A stretch of DNA of 10,370 bases from an uncultured Roseiflexaceae bacterium. Lineage in GTDB: Bacteria; Chloroflexota; Chloroflexia; Chloroflexales; Roseiflexaceae. Positions 1-6,096 of the stretch are shown here, piece after piece (within the stretch, counting starts at the first letter, position 1; every line of letters begins with the position of its first letter). The translations under genes were made by a program, and so were the position numbers. The notes under the pieces were generated by a model. The model saw only the letters and a program-made list of their open reading frames with translations, ran no database searches and was not told where the DNA came from. The stretch is taken from contig CALJIC010000258.1 of assembly GCA_937974195.1 (NCBI GenBank), positions 1 to 10,370 of the forward strand, read 5' to 3'.

Positions 1-1
1 A

Positions 2-27
2 AGTGTATACTTGGAGCAGTATACTCT
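2..27. repeat. AT-rich inverted repeat at the left window edge
   Basis: AGTGTATACT (2-11) and AGTATACTCT (18-27) are inverted copies matching at 9 of 10 positions around a 6-nt loop; each contains the self-complementary hexamer GTATAC. It sits just before the recognisable part of the ISL3 transposase fragment. It may be the end of another mobile element, an operator or chance; nothing else in the window repeats it in full. Confidence 0.4.
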
Positions 28-224
28 ACTTTAGCAATCTATGCAGAAATCAGTACTTCACGCACCACGAGACGAGCGGCTTTGTCGAAGGGTTCAACAA
101 CAAGCTCAAGGTGCTCAAGCGTCGCTGTTACGGGCTGCGCAACGTGGGCCGCCTGTTTCAACGCCTGACGCTTGACCTGGATGGCTACCGACGCTTCAGT
201 CCGTGGCAAGCGAGGACCCACTAA
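3..224 (+). pseudogene. ISL3-family transposase, C-terminal fragment
   Basis: The reading frame ends with a block typical of the C-terminus of ISL3 (DDE) transposases: SGFVEGFNNKLKVLKRRCYG at about residues 25-44, followed by a VGRLFQR segment and a terminal GYRRF. The glutamate in FVEG (residue 29) should be the last acidic residue of the catalytic triad. The two upstream catalytic aspartates are missing, so the fragment cannot transpose on its own. Family resemblance is good from about residue 17 (QYFTHHETSG). The first 15 or so residues do not look like transposase and overlap an AT-rich hairpin (2-27), so the real fragment may begin near position 45-50. Whether the break lies there or the gene simply continues left of the window is not settled. 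Confidence 0.8.
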
Positions 225-240
225 ATATGGGATCCTCCAC

Positions 241-258
241 GGCTATTCCCAAAGAACC
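241..258 (-). repeat. ISL3-type terminal inverted repeat (one end)
   Basis: On the minus strand this reads GGTTCTTTGGGAATAGCC, the kind of GG-TCTT start seen at ISL3-family ends. It lies 16 bp beyond the transposase stop codon, the usual arrangement, and coincides with the point where the helicase open frame turns into a short unrelated tail. The partner repeat is not in the window. Confidence 0.6.
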
Positions 259-270
259 GGGCGTCGTCAA

Positions 271-290
271 GATCGTCGAGATCGTCGAGA
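271..290 (-). repeat. 9-bp tandem repeat inside helicase remnant
   Basis: The unit ATCGTCGAG occurs twice in tandem (272-280 and 281-289) with partial copies on both sides. On the minus strand it encodes a repeated D-D-L motif just before the ISL3 junction. It is a short in-frame coding repeat, probably replication slippage, with no clear separate function. Confidence 0.6.
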
Positions 291-1515
291 TTGAGTTCAA
301 GACCGGCGGGCGGCCCGCCTGCGCTCCCGGCCCGCATCTCTTGCAACCGAGCCTGGAGCCGTTCGCGGCGCCGGCGCAATGATTGGTAGATGGCCTCAGG
401 CGATGAAGCCAGGCGTCGTTGCAGGGTCGTCAGGGCAAAACCAACCGTGCCCTTCCGGCCATTGTTCTCAAGGGCCTCGGCACGATTGAACTCCTGACGA
501 ACATAAGTTGTCACCGCCTCATACAGCGCCGCCTCGGCGTCGGAGAGGGTATAGTTGACGGTGTAGGCAATGCGTTCAGGAAAGAGTGGTCGGCCATCAA
601 ACTTGAGCAACTGCTCTTTCGTCAGCCGCCGCATCAGGTCGGAGGTGTCAGCCGTATGGACGCCATCACGGAAACGCCCTTCAAACCGATCGGCATCGAG
701 CAGGCCCATGAAGAGCTGGAAATCCTCTTCCTTCCCATTATGGGGTGTCGCGGTGAGCAACAGCAGGTGGCGGGTTACTTTCCCCAGCAGTTGGCCCAGA
801 CGGTACCGCTTGGTATAGCTAATCTCACCACCAAAGAAGGTCGCTGAGAGCTTATGGGCCTCGTCGACAATCACCAGATCCCAGTCCGTCTGCTCCAGCT
901 TTGCCTGCACATCGTCGTTCCGCGAGAGCTTATCCAGCCGAGCGATCGCGAGGGGATTCTCCTGAAACCAGTTACCGGTGCGGGCCGCCTCGAGTTTGTC
1001 ATTGGTGAGGATGTCGAAGGGGAGGTGGAAACGACGATCGAGCTCATCCTGCCACTGCTCAACAAGACTGCCAGGAGACACGATCAGGCAACGCTGCACA
1101 TCGCCACGAACCACCAGTTCCTTGATCAGGAGCCCCGCCATAATCGTCTTGCCGGCCCCAGGATCATCAGCGAGCAGGAAGCGCAGGGGCTGGCGCATGA
1201 GCATCTCGCCATAGACTGCGGTGATCTGATGGGGCAGTGGCTCAACGAGGGAACTGTGGACGGCCAGGAGCGGATCGAAAAGATACGCGAGACGGATCCG
1301 ATACGCTTCAGAGGCAAGGCGGAATCGCGCTCCATCGCCGTCAAACCCCCAGGGGCGGCTCGCTGCGGCAAGCTCAATCGTGGCCTCGCGTTCCCGATAG
1401 AGCAACTCGTGACCCAGGCGGCCGGCAGCATCCTTATAGGTGAGCTCGACCGCCTCGGTGCCATACCACGCAACATCAACCACGGTCACCAGACCATCAG
1501 GGAGGATGCCTTTAA

Positions 1516-1531
1516 CTCTACTTTGTCACTT
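1516..1531 (+). repeat. IS701-family terminal inverted repeat, transposase 3' side
   Basis: CTCTACTTTGTCACTT matches the reverse complement of 2860-2875 at 15 of 16 bases. It contains the TAG stop (1518-1520, minus strand) of the frame that looks like the original transposase C-terminus, which is typical of compact insertion sequences. Confidence 0.88.
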
Positions 1532-1661
1532 CCTTGTCGGGGCGGTAGTCGTCAAGACGCCCCTCGCGGATGAGTTGGTCAATGGCAAGCAGGCGCAGCC
1601 AATCGAGCAGGTACCGATGGATGGCTGCCAGGGACTGGCGCCTTCGATCTGGCCGAGGGGG
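1518..1661 (-). other. Out-of-frame original C-terminus of the IS701 transposase
   Basis: This minus-strand segment reads PPRPDRRRQSLAAIHRYLLD and onward to RPDKEVTK before a TAG at 1518-1520 inside the inverted repeat. As I recall the family, FSPRPDRR-type sequence normally follows the point where the main frame goes wrong. The change of frame falls at a homopolymer pair (five T then five C on the coding strand, 1657-1666). A one-base insertion in the C run is the simplest explanation; programmed +1 shifting at a Pro codon run is possible but not supported by other signals. Confidence 0.65.
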
Positions 1662-2832
1662 AAAAAGCGCGACGCCCCGCCTTCCCGCGGTGCGCGCGCT
1701 GCTGCCATTCGGTCCACACCAGGAAGCTGTAGGCCAGCATGACCAGGACCGCGTGGCGGTGGAAGCCGTCCCACCGCCGTCCCTGATACTGGTCCCAGCC
1801 CAGCAGGGTCTTGGCATCCTGGTGAAACCGTTCGACCTGATGCCGGCGATGGGCGTACTCCACCAGCTTAGCCAGCGGCGTGTCTGGTGGGAAGTTGCTC
1901 CAGTACCAGCGCGGGTCACCAGCCTGGCCTCGGGGCGGGACTTCGCCAATCAACCAGCCCTCGACCCAGCCCAGTGTGTCGGTCTGTCGCCAGCAAGCAA
2001 GCGCCACAAACCGCGCCCGCAGCCGACCATTGCTGCCCTCACGCCAGGCAAGCGTCGTCCACGCCCGCTTGGGTTGAGCAGCAATCAGCGTGTCAGCGCG
2101 CTCGGGCGCCTGGTCCAGGCTGGCGCGCACGGTGAAGTCCCGGCGCACCGGCATCACGTAGCGCAGCGCACGCCGCTCCAGGGCATCAAGGAAGAAGGGC
2201 TGGTCGCCGTAGTCGGCGTCCGAGGTGATCGCAGCGAAGGGAATGCCTTGCCCAAGCGCCCAATCAAGCAAATCGAGGGCGATCCCGGCCTTCGTTTGAA
2301 AGCGAACGACCTCAGGAACGTGGGCCTTCCTCCGGCGCTCAGCATCGTTTGCCCAGCGCTCAGGCAGGTACAGGCGCGTGGCCAGCGGCCAGGCGATGGT
2401 CCGCTCGGCGTAGGTCAGGTTCACCGTGACCTGGCAGTTGTCGACCTTGCCGAGCGCTCCCGAGTACTGGCGGGCCACGCCGACCGAGGCATTCCCCTGC
2501 TTGGGAAAGCCCATATCGTCGATGATGAGCACGCCGTCGCCCTCGGTTCGGAGTGCGTGGAGGCGCGCAAGGCGTTGGTTGTTCAGCGCCTGCTCGTCCC
2601 AACGCATCGTGGTCAGCAAGCCCTGGAGCGACTGCTCCGAGGTGCCGGGGACGACCTGGGCCAGGGTGTCACAGTTCTTGTTGGGGTGTTCGGTGAGCAG
2701 CCCGGTGAGATAGCGCTCCATGGCCTGGCGGCTTTCGCTGCGCTGGAAATGCACCTGGAGTGGGCTCAGAAAGGCTTCAAGCTCAGGTAGCGGCGCGCTA
2801 GGAGCGTGGGGAAGGCGAAGAGTAGTTACCAT
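1579..2832 (-). CDS. IS701-family transposase, frameshifted near the C-terminus
   Basis: This DDE transposase cuts and moves its own element. The IS701-type catalytic residues are visible: LIIDDMGFPKQG (Asp105 or Asp106), ITSDADYGD (Asp205), and QVERFHQDAKTLLGWDQYQG (Glu334). The ATG at 2832 follows the right inverted repeat, with only a weak GGTGG-like site upstream. From residue about 391 the frame stops matching the family: after FSP it runs through an unrelated tail to a stop at 1579-1581. The adjacent frame instead gives RPDRRRQSLAAIHRYLLDWL and ends at 1518 inside the inverted repeat, as expected for the family. Dropping one C from the coding-strand run TTTTTCCCCC (1657-1666) would restore a product of about 437 residues. 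All three catalytic residues precede the shift, so activity is possible but doubtful. Confidence 0.85.
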   Translation of the reverse strand: MVTTLRLPHAPSAPLPELEAFLSPLQVHFQRSESRQAMERYLTGLLTEHPNKNCDTLAQVVPGTSEQSLQGLLTTMRWDEQALNNQRLARLHALRTEGDGVLIIDDMGFPKQGNASVGVARQYSGALGKVDNCQVTVNLTYAERTIAWPLATRLYLPERWANDAERRRKAHVPEVVRFQTKAGIALDLLDWALGQGIPFAAITSDADYGDQPFFLDALERRALRYVMPVRRDFTVRASLDQAPERADTLIAAQPKRAWTTLAWREGSNGRLRARFVALACWRQTDTLGWVEGWLIGEVPPRGQAGDPRWYWSNFPPDTPLAKLVEYAHRRHQVERFHQDAKTLLGWDQYQGRRWDGFHRHAVLVMLAYSFLVWTEWQQRAHRGKAGRRAFSPSARSKAPVPGSHPSVPARLAAPACH

Positions 2833-2859
2833 AATCCACAGTGTACCACCTTCTCACCT

Positions 2860-2875
2860 AAGTGACAAAGCAGAG
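2860..2875 (-). repeat. IS701-family terminal inverted repeat, transposase 5' side
   Basis: On the minus strand this reads CTCTGCTTTGTCACTT, 15 of 16 identical to the opposite end. It lies 28 bp upstream of the transposase start codon. Past it, plus-strand sequence switches at once to an EEP-family coding remnant. Confidence 0.88.
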
Positions 2876-3116
2876 CTATAGCCTCCTCGATCAAGTGCTG
2901 ACTGATAGCTATCGTGAAGGTGGATGGGGCTTTGGCCACTCATCAGCCGATGGGAAATGGCCGCTTTCCTCGATGCGAATTGATTATATTTGGCATTCTT
3001 CGGAGTGGGTCACGATCGACTCATTTGTTGGGGACTCATCAGGTGGCTCTGATCACTATCCGGTGATCAGCACACTTCGGTTGCAAGCAGCGGAATCGGT
3101 TGGCATAAACCAATGA
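2876..3116 (+). pseudogene. Endonuclease/exonuclease/phosphatase-family protein, C-terminal remnant
   Basis: The frame gives LTDSYREGGWGFGH, then MRIDYIWHSSEW, then GGSDHYPVISTLRL. These are the late motifs of the EEP fold: the DYIW strand and the SDH catalytic pair (Asp and His near the C-terminus) of Mg-dependent phosphodiesterases such as exonuclease III- and DNase I-like enzymes. About 80 residues remain of a family that usually needs 220-350; the N-terminal half with the metal-binding Glu and the GDFN motif is gone. The break coincides exactly with the IS701 end at 2875. A GTG at 2862, inside the inverted repeat, keeps the frame open, but expression is unlikely to be meaningful. Base composition is visibly less GC-rich than the flanking genes. 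The original substrate cannot be told. Confidence 0.75.
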
Positions 3117-3128
3117 TGAAAGAGCGGG

Positions 3129-3143
3129 AGCCCGCAGCGGGCT
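3129..3143 (+). terminator. Small GC-rich hairpin after the EEP remnant
   Basis: AGCCCG (3129-3134) and CGGGCT (3138-3143) pair perfectly around a 3-nt loop. It lies 12 bp past the stop of the EEP remnant and 30 bp before the next start codon. There is no T tract, so it is a weak terminator candidate; it could equally shape the leader of the following gene. Confidence 0.35.
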
Positions 3144-3173
3144 GTCGATAGATCAAGGTGAGCAGAGGAGCAC

Positions 3174-3929
3174 ATGACATCATCGAGCTATGATCTCACC
3201 GCTCGCATGGCCGAGCAGATCGCGTGTTGGGAGCGCGACGGTGACCGCAGAGCGATCTTCCTCTCCTGCTACCGGCTTATGACCGCCAACATGCTCCGCG
3301 GCGTCGCACAGGGCCGCTTCCGCGATAACCGCTGGGTCGGCGCGCTGATCGAGAACTTCGCCGAGTACTACTTCGTCGCCCTCGACGCCTACGAGGGCGG
3401 TTCGGGGCTGCTCCCTGCCGTCTGGCGCCGCGCCCACGACCTCACCCGGCTGCCGACCACCACCGTTATCCAGAGCTTGCTGATGGGCGTTAACGCCCAC
3501 ATCAACTGCGACCTGGTGCTCGTACTGGACGACATGCTCACGCCGGAGTGGGCCGAGCTCGCGCCCGCTACTCGCGCCGATCGCTACCACGACTACTGCC
3601 TGGTCAACACCGTGATCGCCGAGACGATCGATGCGGTGCAAGATCAGGTGGTGGAGCCCTACGCCCGGGCGATGGATCTGGTGGATCGGCTCTGCGGCCC
3701 GCTCGACGAGTGGTGTACGGCGCAGCTGATCCGCAACTGGCGCGCCGATGTCTGGCGCCGGGCCCTGGCGATCATCGAGGCCGACAGCCCCGCGACGCGC
3801 CATGAGCTCCGTACCCAGAGCGACAGCGTGGCGCTGCGCCGCATCGAGTTGCTGGAGTGGGGCGGTGATATCGGCGCCCGGGTCTTCGGCTACCCGCTGC
3901 GCTACCTCAACCGCCTGCGCCTGGTGTGA
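3174..3929 (+). CDS. DUF5995 family protein
   Basis: A 251-residue soluble, mostly helical protein with no signal peptide or membrane segment. The block FRDNRWVGALIENFAEYYF (about residues 49-67), the Trp-containing PAVWRRAHDL, and VIQSLLMGVNAHINCDLVL (about 98-116) with its conserved Asn-His-Ile-Asn-x-Asp pattern match the DUF5995 family as I remember it. Histidine and aspartate in that last block could bind a metal, but no biochemical role is established to my knowledge. The ATG follows AGGAG at 3166-3170 with a short 3-nt spacing, and an AAGGTG further upstream may help. It is read in the same direction as the EEP remnant and the next gene, but 127 bp separates it from the latter, so it is probably its own unit. 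Coding is supported by strong third-position GC bias. Confidence 0.75.
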   Translation: MTSSSYDLTARMAEQIACWERDGDRRAIFLSCYRLMTANMLRGVAQGRFRDNRWVGALIENFAEYYFVALDAYEGGSGLLPAVWRRAHDLTRLPTTTVIQSLLMGVNAHINCDLVLVLDDMLTPEWAELAPATRADRYHDYCLVNTVIAETIDAVQDQVVEPYARAMDLVDRLCGPLDEWCTAQLIRNWRADVWRRALAIIEADSPATRHELRTQSDSVALRRIELLEWGGDIGARVFGYPLRYLNRLRLV

Positions 3930-3984
3930 GCTTGTGGGGTGGTGGCCTAGAGAGGACTTTCTGAAATAGACCCGCCCCACGAGC
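3930..3984 (+). terminator. Long-loop inverted repeat after the DUF5995 gene
   Basis: GCTTGTGGGG (3930-3939), directly after the stop codon, pairs with CCCCACGAGC (3975-3984) along 10 bp with one T-G wobble; the loop is 35 nt. Position suggests a transcript-end structure for the DUF5995 gene. No T tract follows, so the terminator call is tentative. The rest of the gap to 4056 holds a few GCGC repeats and the ribosome binding site of the next gene. Confidence 0.4.
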
Positions 3985-4056
3985 CATTGAGGTGCGCATT
4001 TGCGCGCTGATATTGCGCTACTGTAGTGTTGCCTGAAAGCGGTCGGAGGGATTATC

Positions 4057-4470
4057 GTGTCGGCTGAGTCTGATGAGCTGCGCCCCGAGCAGCTCGACCG
4101 CATCCTGGCCTTCCTGCCGATCTTCGAGCAGCCCGGCTACTCCTTCGGCGAGTGGCAGACCCAGCGGGGCGTGTTTCCGTATTGGGCGGCGAGCCCGGAG
4201 GTTACCGCGTTTGTCGAGGCGCTCCACCGCGAGCAGTTCATCGCCCCGTTCGATTGGGTCAGTTGGGCGGACGAGGCGCACCGCTACACTGAAGGCGGCG
4301 AGGCCGCGCTGGCGACGGCGGATCTCGCCACCCTGCGCAAGCTGGTGACCGCCTACGTCCGCGCCGATCGCTTCTCGGCGGGCACGCTCGCCTCGATGTT
4401 CCAATCGGGGCAGATCATCGCGATCCTGCGCCGGCTCCGGCAAATCCGCGATAGCCTTTCCAACTCCTGA
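4057..4470 (+). CDS. DUF6508 family protein
   Basis: A 137-residue soluble protein. Recognisable family features are the opening LDRILAFLPIFEQPGYSFGE (about residues 12-31), the PFDWVSWADEAHRY block in the middle (about 64-77), and the C-terminal LRKLVTAYVRADRFSAGTLA (about 92-111) followed by a G-x-I-x-x-IL-RRL helix. Function is unknown; these are small cytosolic proteins often found singly in varied bacteria. The GTG start at 4057 is preceded by GGAGGG at 4041-4046 with suitable spacing; an ATG at 4073 is in another frame. The next gene is convergent, with a hairpin between them, so this is probably a single-gene transcript. Confidence 0.75.
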   Translation: MSAESDELRPEQLDRILAFLPIFEQPGYSFGEWQTQRGVFPYWAASPEVTAFVEALHREQFIAPFDWVSWADEAHRYTEGGEAALATADLATLRKLVTAYVRADRFSAGTLASMFQSGQIIAILRRLRQIRDSLSNS

Positions 4471-4487
4471 GCCCAAACACACCTCAC

Positions 4488-4520
4488 GCGAGGCGCCGAC
4501 CTGTGTGGCCGACGCCTCGC
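4488..4520. terminator. Hairpin between convergent genes (bidirectional terminator candidate)
   Basis: GCGAGGCG (4488-4495) and CGCCTCGC (4513-4520) pair perfectly, and the stem can extend inward with mismatches. It fills the 57-bp gap between the stop codons of the DUF6508 gene and the convergent methyltransferase gene, the right place for a shared terminator. It lacks a clear T tract on either strand. Confidence 0.55.
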
Positions 4521-4527
4521 TGTGTGA

Positions 4528-5286
4528 TCAAAGCTGCCCGTAGAAGACCAGGGTGTCGTACTCGAGATGCACAAACCCATCGATCTGGTGCTCGGCGAAG
4601 ATCTTGGCGAGCGCGTCGAGCATCTCGGCGTGGCCGGGCTGCCCCGGAGCCGGGGTGTAGGACGATGAGAGCAGCCGCCCCTGCAGGCCGGCCAAGTCGA
4701 GGATCTGGCGATAGGGGAAGCTCGCCTTCTGTAGCGGCGCGGCGCCAAAGAAGGCCTGCAGATCGGCCTCGCCGATCCGGCGGTGGTTGACGCTGGTGTA
4801 GTCGGTGCCGTAGGTCTGCAGCAGTTGCTCGTAAGCCTCCAGGAATGACGTCCCGCTGGTGCGCCGGTCGTTCCAGATCAGGGCGATCCAGCCGCCTGGA
4901 CGTAGGATGCGGACCCACTCACGACGGGTCGGCTCCGGGTCGAACCAGTGGTAAGCCTGGCCCGCCGTGATCAGGTCGACGGAACGGTCGGGCAGGCTCG
5001 TCGCCTCGGCGGTGGCGGCCACGCTCCTAAAGTTTGTGTAGGCGCTCAGCGCTTCCTCGGCGGCCGCGCGCATCGCCGCGTTCGGCTCGACCGCGAAGAC
5101 AGTTGCGCCCCGCTCAAGCAGCAGCCGGGTCAGAATGCCCGTCCCCGAGCCGATGTCGGCGACGACGGCCTGCGGGTTGAGCCCGCAACGCTGCGCGAGC
5201 AGCTCCAAAGCCTCCGGCGGATAGCTCGGCCGGGCGCGGACGTAGGTGTCCACGCGGTTGGTGAAGCGCTCGGTTGGGTTGGTCAT
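4528..5286 (-). CDS. Class I SAM-dependent methyltransferase (Methyltransf_11 type)
   Basis: A 252-residue cytosolic enzyme that should move a methyl group from S-adenosylmethionine to an unknown, probably small-molecule, substrate. Motif I is VVADIGSGTGILTRLLLERG (about residues 41-60), with Glu67 in AVEPNA as the acidic residue that binds the ribose. Then come the GQAYHWFDPE block (about 109-118) and the post-motif RILRPGGWIALIWND (about 126-140). The opening RFTNRVDTYVRARPSYPPE is typical of a subgroup related to yeast trans-aconitate methyltransferase-like proteins, so a carboxylate or other small acid is a possible target. The ATG at 5286 has GGAGG at 5293-5297, spaced 7 nt. It lies 111 bp downstream of the DinB-like gene on the same strand and may be co-transcribed or have its own promoter. 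Confidence 0.88.
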   Translation of the reverse strand: MTNPTERFTNRVDTYVRARPSYPPEALELLAQRCGLNPQAVVADIGSGTGILTRLLLERGATVFAVEPNAAMRAAAEEALSAYTNFRSVAATAEATSLPDRSVDLITAGQAYHWFDPEPTRREWVRILRPGGWIALIWNDRRTSGTSFLEAYEQLLQTYGTDYTSVNHRRIGEADLQAFFGAAPLQKASFPYRQILDLAGLQGRLLSSSYTPAPGQPGHAEMLDALAKIFAEHQIDGFVHLEYDTLVFYGQL

Positions 5287-5397
5287 GCCTTCGCCTCCGT
5301 TCTGCTACCGCGTTGTTCTTCCAAGTGCAAAACGATGGTATCACTAAGCGAGCGACTATTTCTCAGGCGCTCGACCACGATGTGCCACTGTATCGGC
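5287..5397. other. Intergenic gap between DinB-like and methyltransferase genes
   Basis: CGAGCG (5349-5354) and CGCTCG (5368-5373) can form a 6-bp stem with a 13-nt loop, 24 bp past the DinB-like stop on the minus strand; it may end that transcript, though no T run follows. A minus-strand TTGCAC lies downstream but lacks a convincing -10 partner. No small gene is apparent. Confidence 0.35.
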
Positions 5398-5931
5398 TTA
5401 GGCATCGGGCGCTCCCTTGGCCGGGTTATCACCCCCGGCTACTGTCAGATCGCCAGCGCGCAAGGCGAGGACAAGCTGACGGGTAAGCTGGATGTGACCC
5501 AGGTGGAGCGCGGTGTGTTCGATGGCGTGGAGCAGACAGTCGCGCCCGCTGATCGGCGCGTCGCCGATGGCCCGAATCCGCCGGCCCGCAGGCGGGTTGG
5601 GTAGGGGTCCGAGGGCTGTCGGCGGCAGGGTGGCGAGCATTGTCTGCAGTGCGCTGATCCAGCTTTCGTAGCGGGCGATCAGGTCGGGGCCGTGGCCAAC
5701 CGCGCGGAACTCAGCAGGACGATCGCGGGGGATCTCCTTGCCGCCGACCAGATTCAAGGTCCAGTACTCGCCGGCGCCGATGGTGTGAGTGGCCAGGGCG
5801 GCGAGGGTGTTGGCTTCGGGTAGAGGCACGGGGGTATTGAGCTCCTCGTCGCTCAGCCCCTCGATCTGGGCGATGATGTCGCGGGCGAGCATGGTCAGCA
5901 CCTGGGCGTATGCTGTTGCTTCCTCAGCCAT
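5398..5931 (-). CDS. DinB-like (DUF664/YfiT-type) metal-dependent protein
   Basis: A 177-residue protein of the DinB four-helix-bundle superfamily, whose members bind a metal through three histidines and include thiol-dependent transferases (bacillithiol or mycothiol relatives). Visible ligands are His49 in ALATHTIGAGEYW and the run HAIEHTALHLGHIQLTRQ (residues 135-152) with histidines at 135, 139, 143 and 146. Length is normal for the family. The open frame continues far upstream across the opposite-strand TerB-like gene, but that part is an antisense shadow. The ATG at 5931 is chosen because AGGAGG (5938-5943) precedes it by 6 nt. It is divergent from the TerB-like gene and upstream of the methyltransferase gene on the same strand. 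The exact substrate is unknown. Confidence 0.82.
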   Translation of the reverse strand: MAEEATAYAQVLTMLARDIIAQIEGLSDEELNTPVPLPEANTLAALATHTIGAGEYWTLNLVGGKEIPRDRPAEFRAVGHGPDLIARYESWISALQTMLATLPPTALGPLPNPPAGRRIRAIGDAPISGRDCLLHAIEHTALHLGHIQLTRQLVLALRAGDLTVAGGDNPAKGAPDA

Positions 5932-6096
5932 CCTGCCCCTCCTTATGTTATGCTGTGTACAGCCGAACCCCGGCCATCGTAGCACACCTTGGCGAGCTAC
6001 GGCTCCGCTTGGAGCATCAGAATACTGGGGCGGCGACAACATCGACCGCGCGGCCTTCATCCTGCTGGCGCGCCACACGACAACAAGGAGCACAAT
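5932..6096. promoter_or_regulatory. Divergent promoter region with a palindrome
   Basis: This 165-bp gap must hold promoters for the DinB-like gene (leftward) and the TerB-like gene (rightward). GCTGT-GT-ACAGC (5952-5963) is a near-perfect palindrome 21 bp before the DinB-like start and could be an operator. Further right are the small inverted repeat GCTCC/GGAGC (6002-6015) and GTAGC/GCTAC around 5980-6000. I cannot place -10 and -35 boxes with confidence. Confidence 0.4.

Larger units (their letters stand above)
1..258 (+). mobile_element. 3' end of an ISL3-family insertion sequence (truncated)
   Basis: This stretch holds the last part of an ISL3-type transposase gene, then 34 bp of non-coding DNA ending in a typical element terminus. 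Read on the minus strand the terminus starts GGTTCTTTGGGAATAGCC (241-258), which resembles ISL3-family inverted-repeat ends as I remember them. The boundary at 258 is set by that motif and by the point where the neighbouring helicase frame stops looking like helicase. The other end of the element lies outside the window or is lost, so the inverted repeat and the expected 8-bp target duplication cannot be checked. Confidence 0.7.
221..1489 (-). pseudogene. SNF2/RapA-like DEAD/DEAH helicase, truncated at both ends (DrmD-like)
   Basis: This is a superfamily 2 ATPase/helicase remnant. Walker A is DDPGAGKT (about residues 107-114), followed by SPGSLVEQWQ, the Walker B DEAH box in VIVDEAHK (about 206-213), and motif III LLTATPHNGKEEDFQLF (about 244-260). 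Such SNF2/RapA-type enzymes normally exceed about 900 residues, with a second RecA lobe and an extra C-terminal domain. They often sit in DISARM-like or related restriction clusters, acting on DNA in the cytoplasm. Here only lobe 1 and part of the insert remain. The last 12 or so residues (RFFGNSRGGSHI) are translated from the ISL3 end. Upstream of the GTG at 1489 the frame stays helicase-like (KGILPDGL) up to 1515, where the IS701 element begins. The true start codon is therefore lost, and the remnant is best read as 259-1515. No normal partner genes remain. A helicase identity is near certain; the DrmD-like label is tentative. Confidence 0.85.
1516..2875 (-). mobile_element. Complete IS701-family insertion sequence, 1360 bp
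   Basis: The element is bounded by terminal inverted repeats CTCTACTTTGTCACTT (1516-1531) and the reverse complement of CTCTGCTTTGTCACTT (2860-2875), identical at 15 of 16 positions. It encodes one minus-strand transposase that nearly fills it. Left flank is TTAA (1512-1515), which fits the YTAR target preference known for IS701, but the right flank is CTAT (2876-2879), so there is no matching 4-bp duplication. The left flank is coding sequence of a helicase and the right flank that of an unrelated EEP-fold protein, so the present copy does not mark a simple insertion. Confidence 0.88.

Noticed and set aside
271..290. Possible CRISPR-like or regulatory repeat
   Set aside because: Only two full 9-bp units, in frame, encoding Asp-Asp-Leu repeats; there are no spacers.
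854..1573. Plus-strand open frame of about 239 codons over the helicase remnant
   Set aside because: It is antisense to clear helicase motifs I-II and crosses the IS701 boundary, so it cannot be an old gene.
1570..2790. Long plus-strand open frame of about 406 codons
   Set aside because: It lies antisense to the IS701 transposase, has no family motifs, and reflects the GC-biased codon use of the opposite strand.
3180..4103. Minus-strand open frame of about 307 codons
   Set aside because: It is antisense to the DUF5995 gene and the start of the DUF6508 gene, both with recognisable motifs and ribosome binding sites; the shadow protein is low-complexity and His/Arg-rich.
4018..4482. Minus-strand open frame opposite the DUF6508 gene
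   Set aside because: It overlaps a gene with family motifs and a GGAGGG site; the shadow has no motifs.
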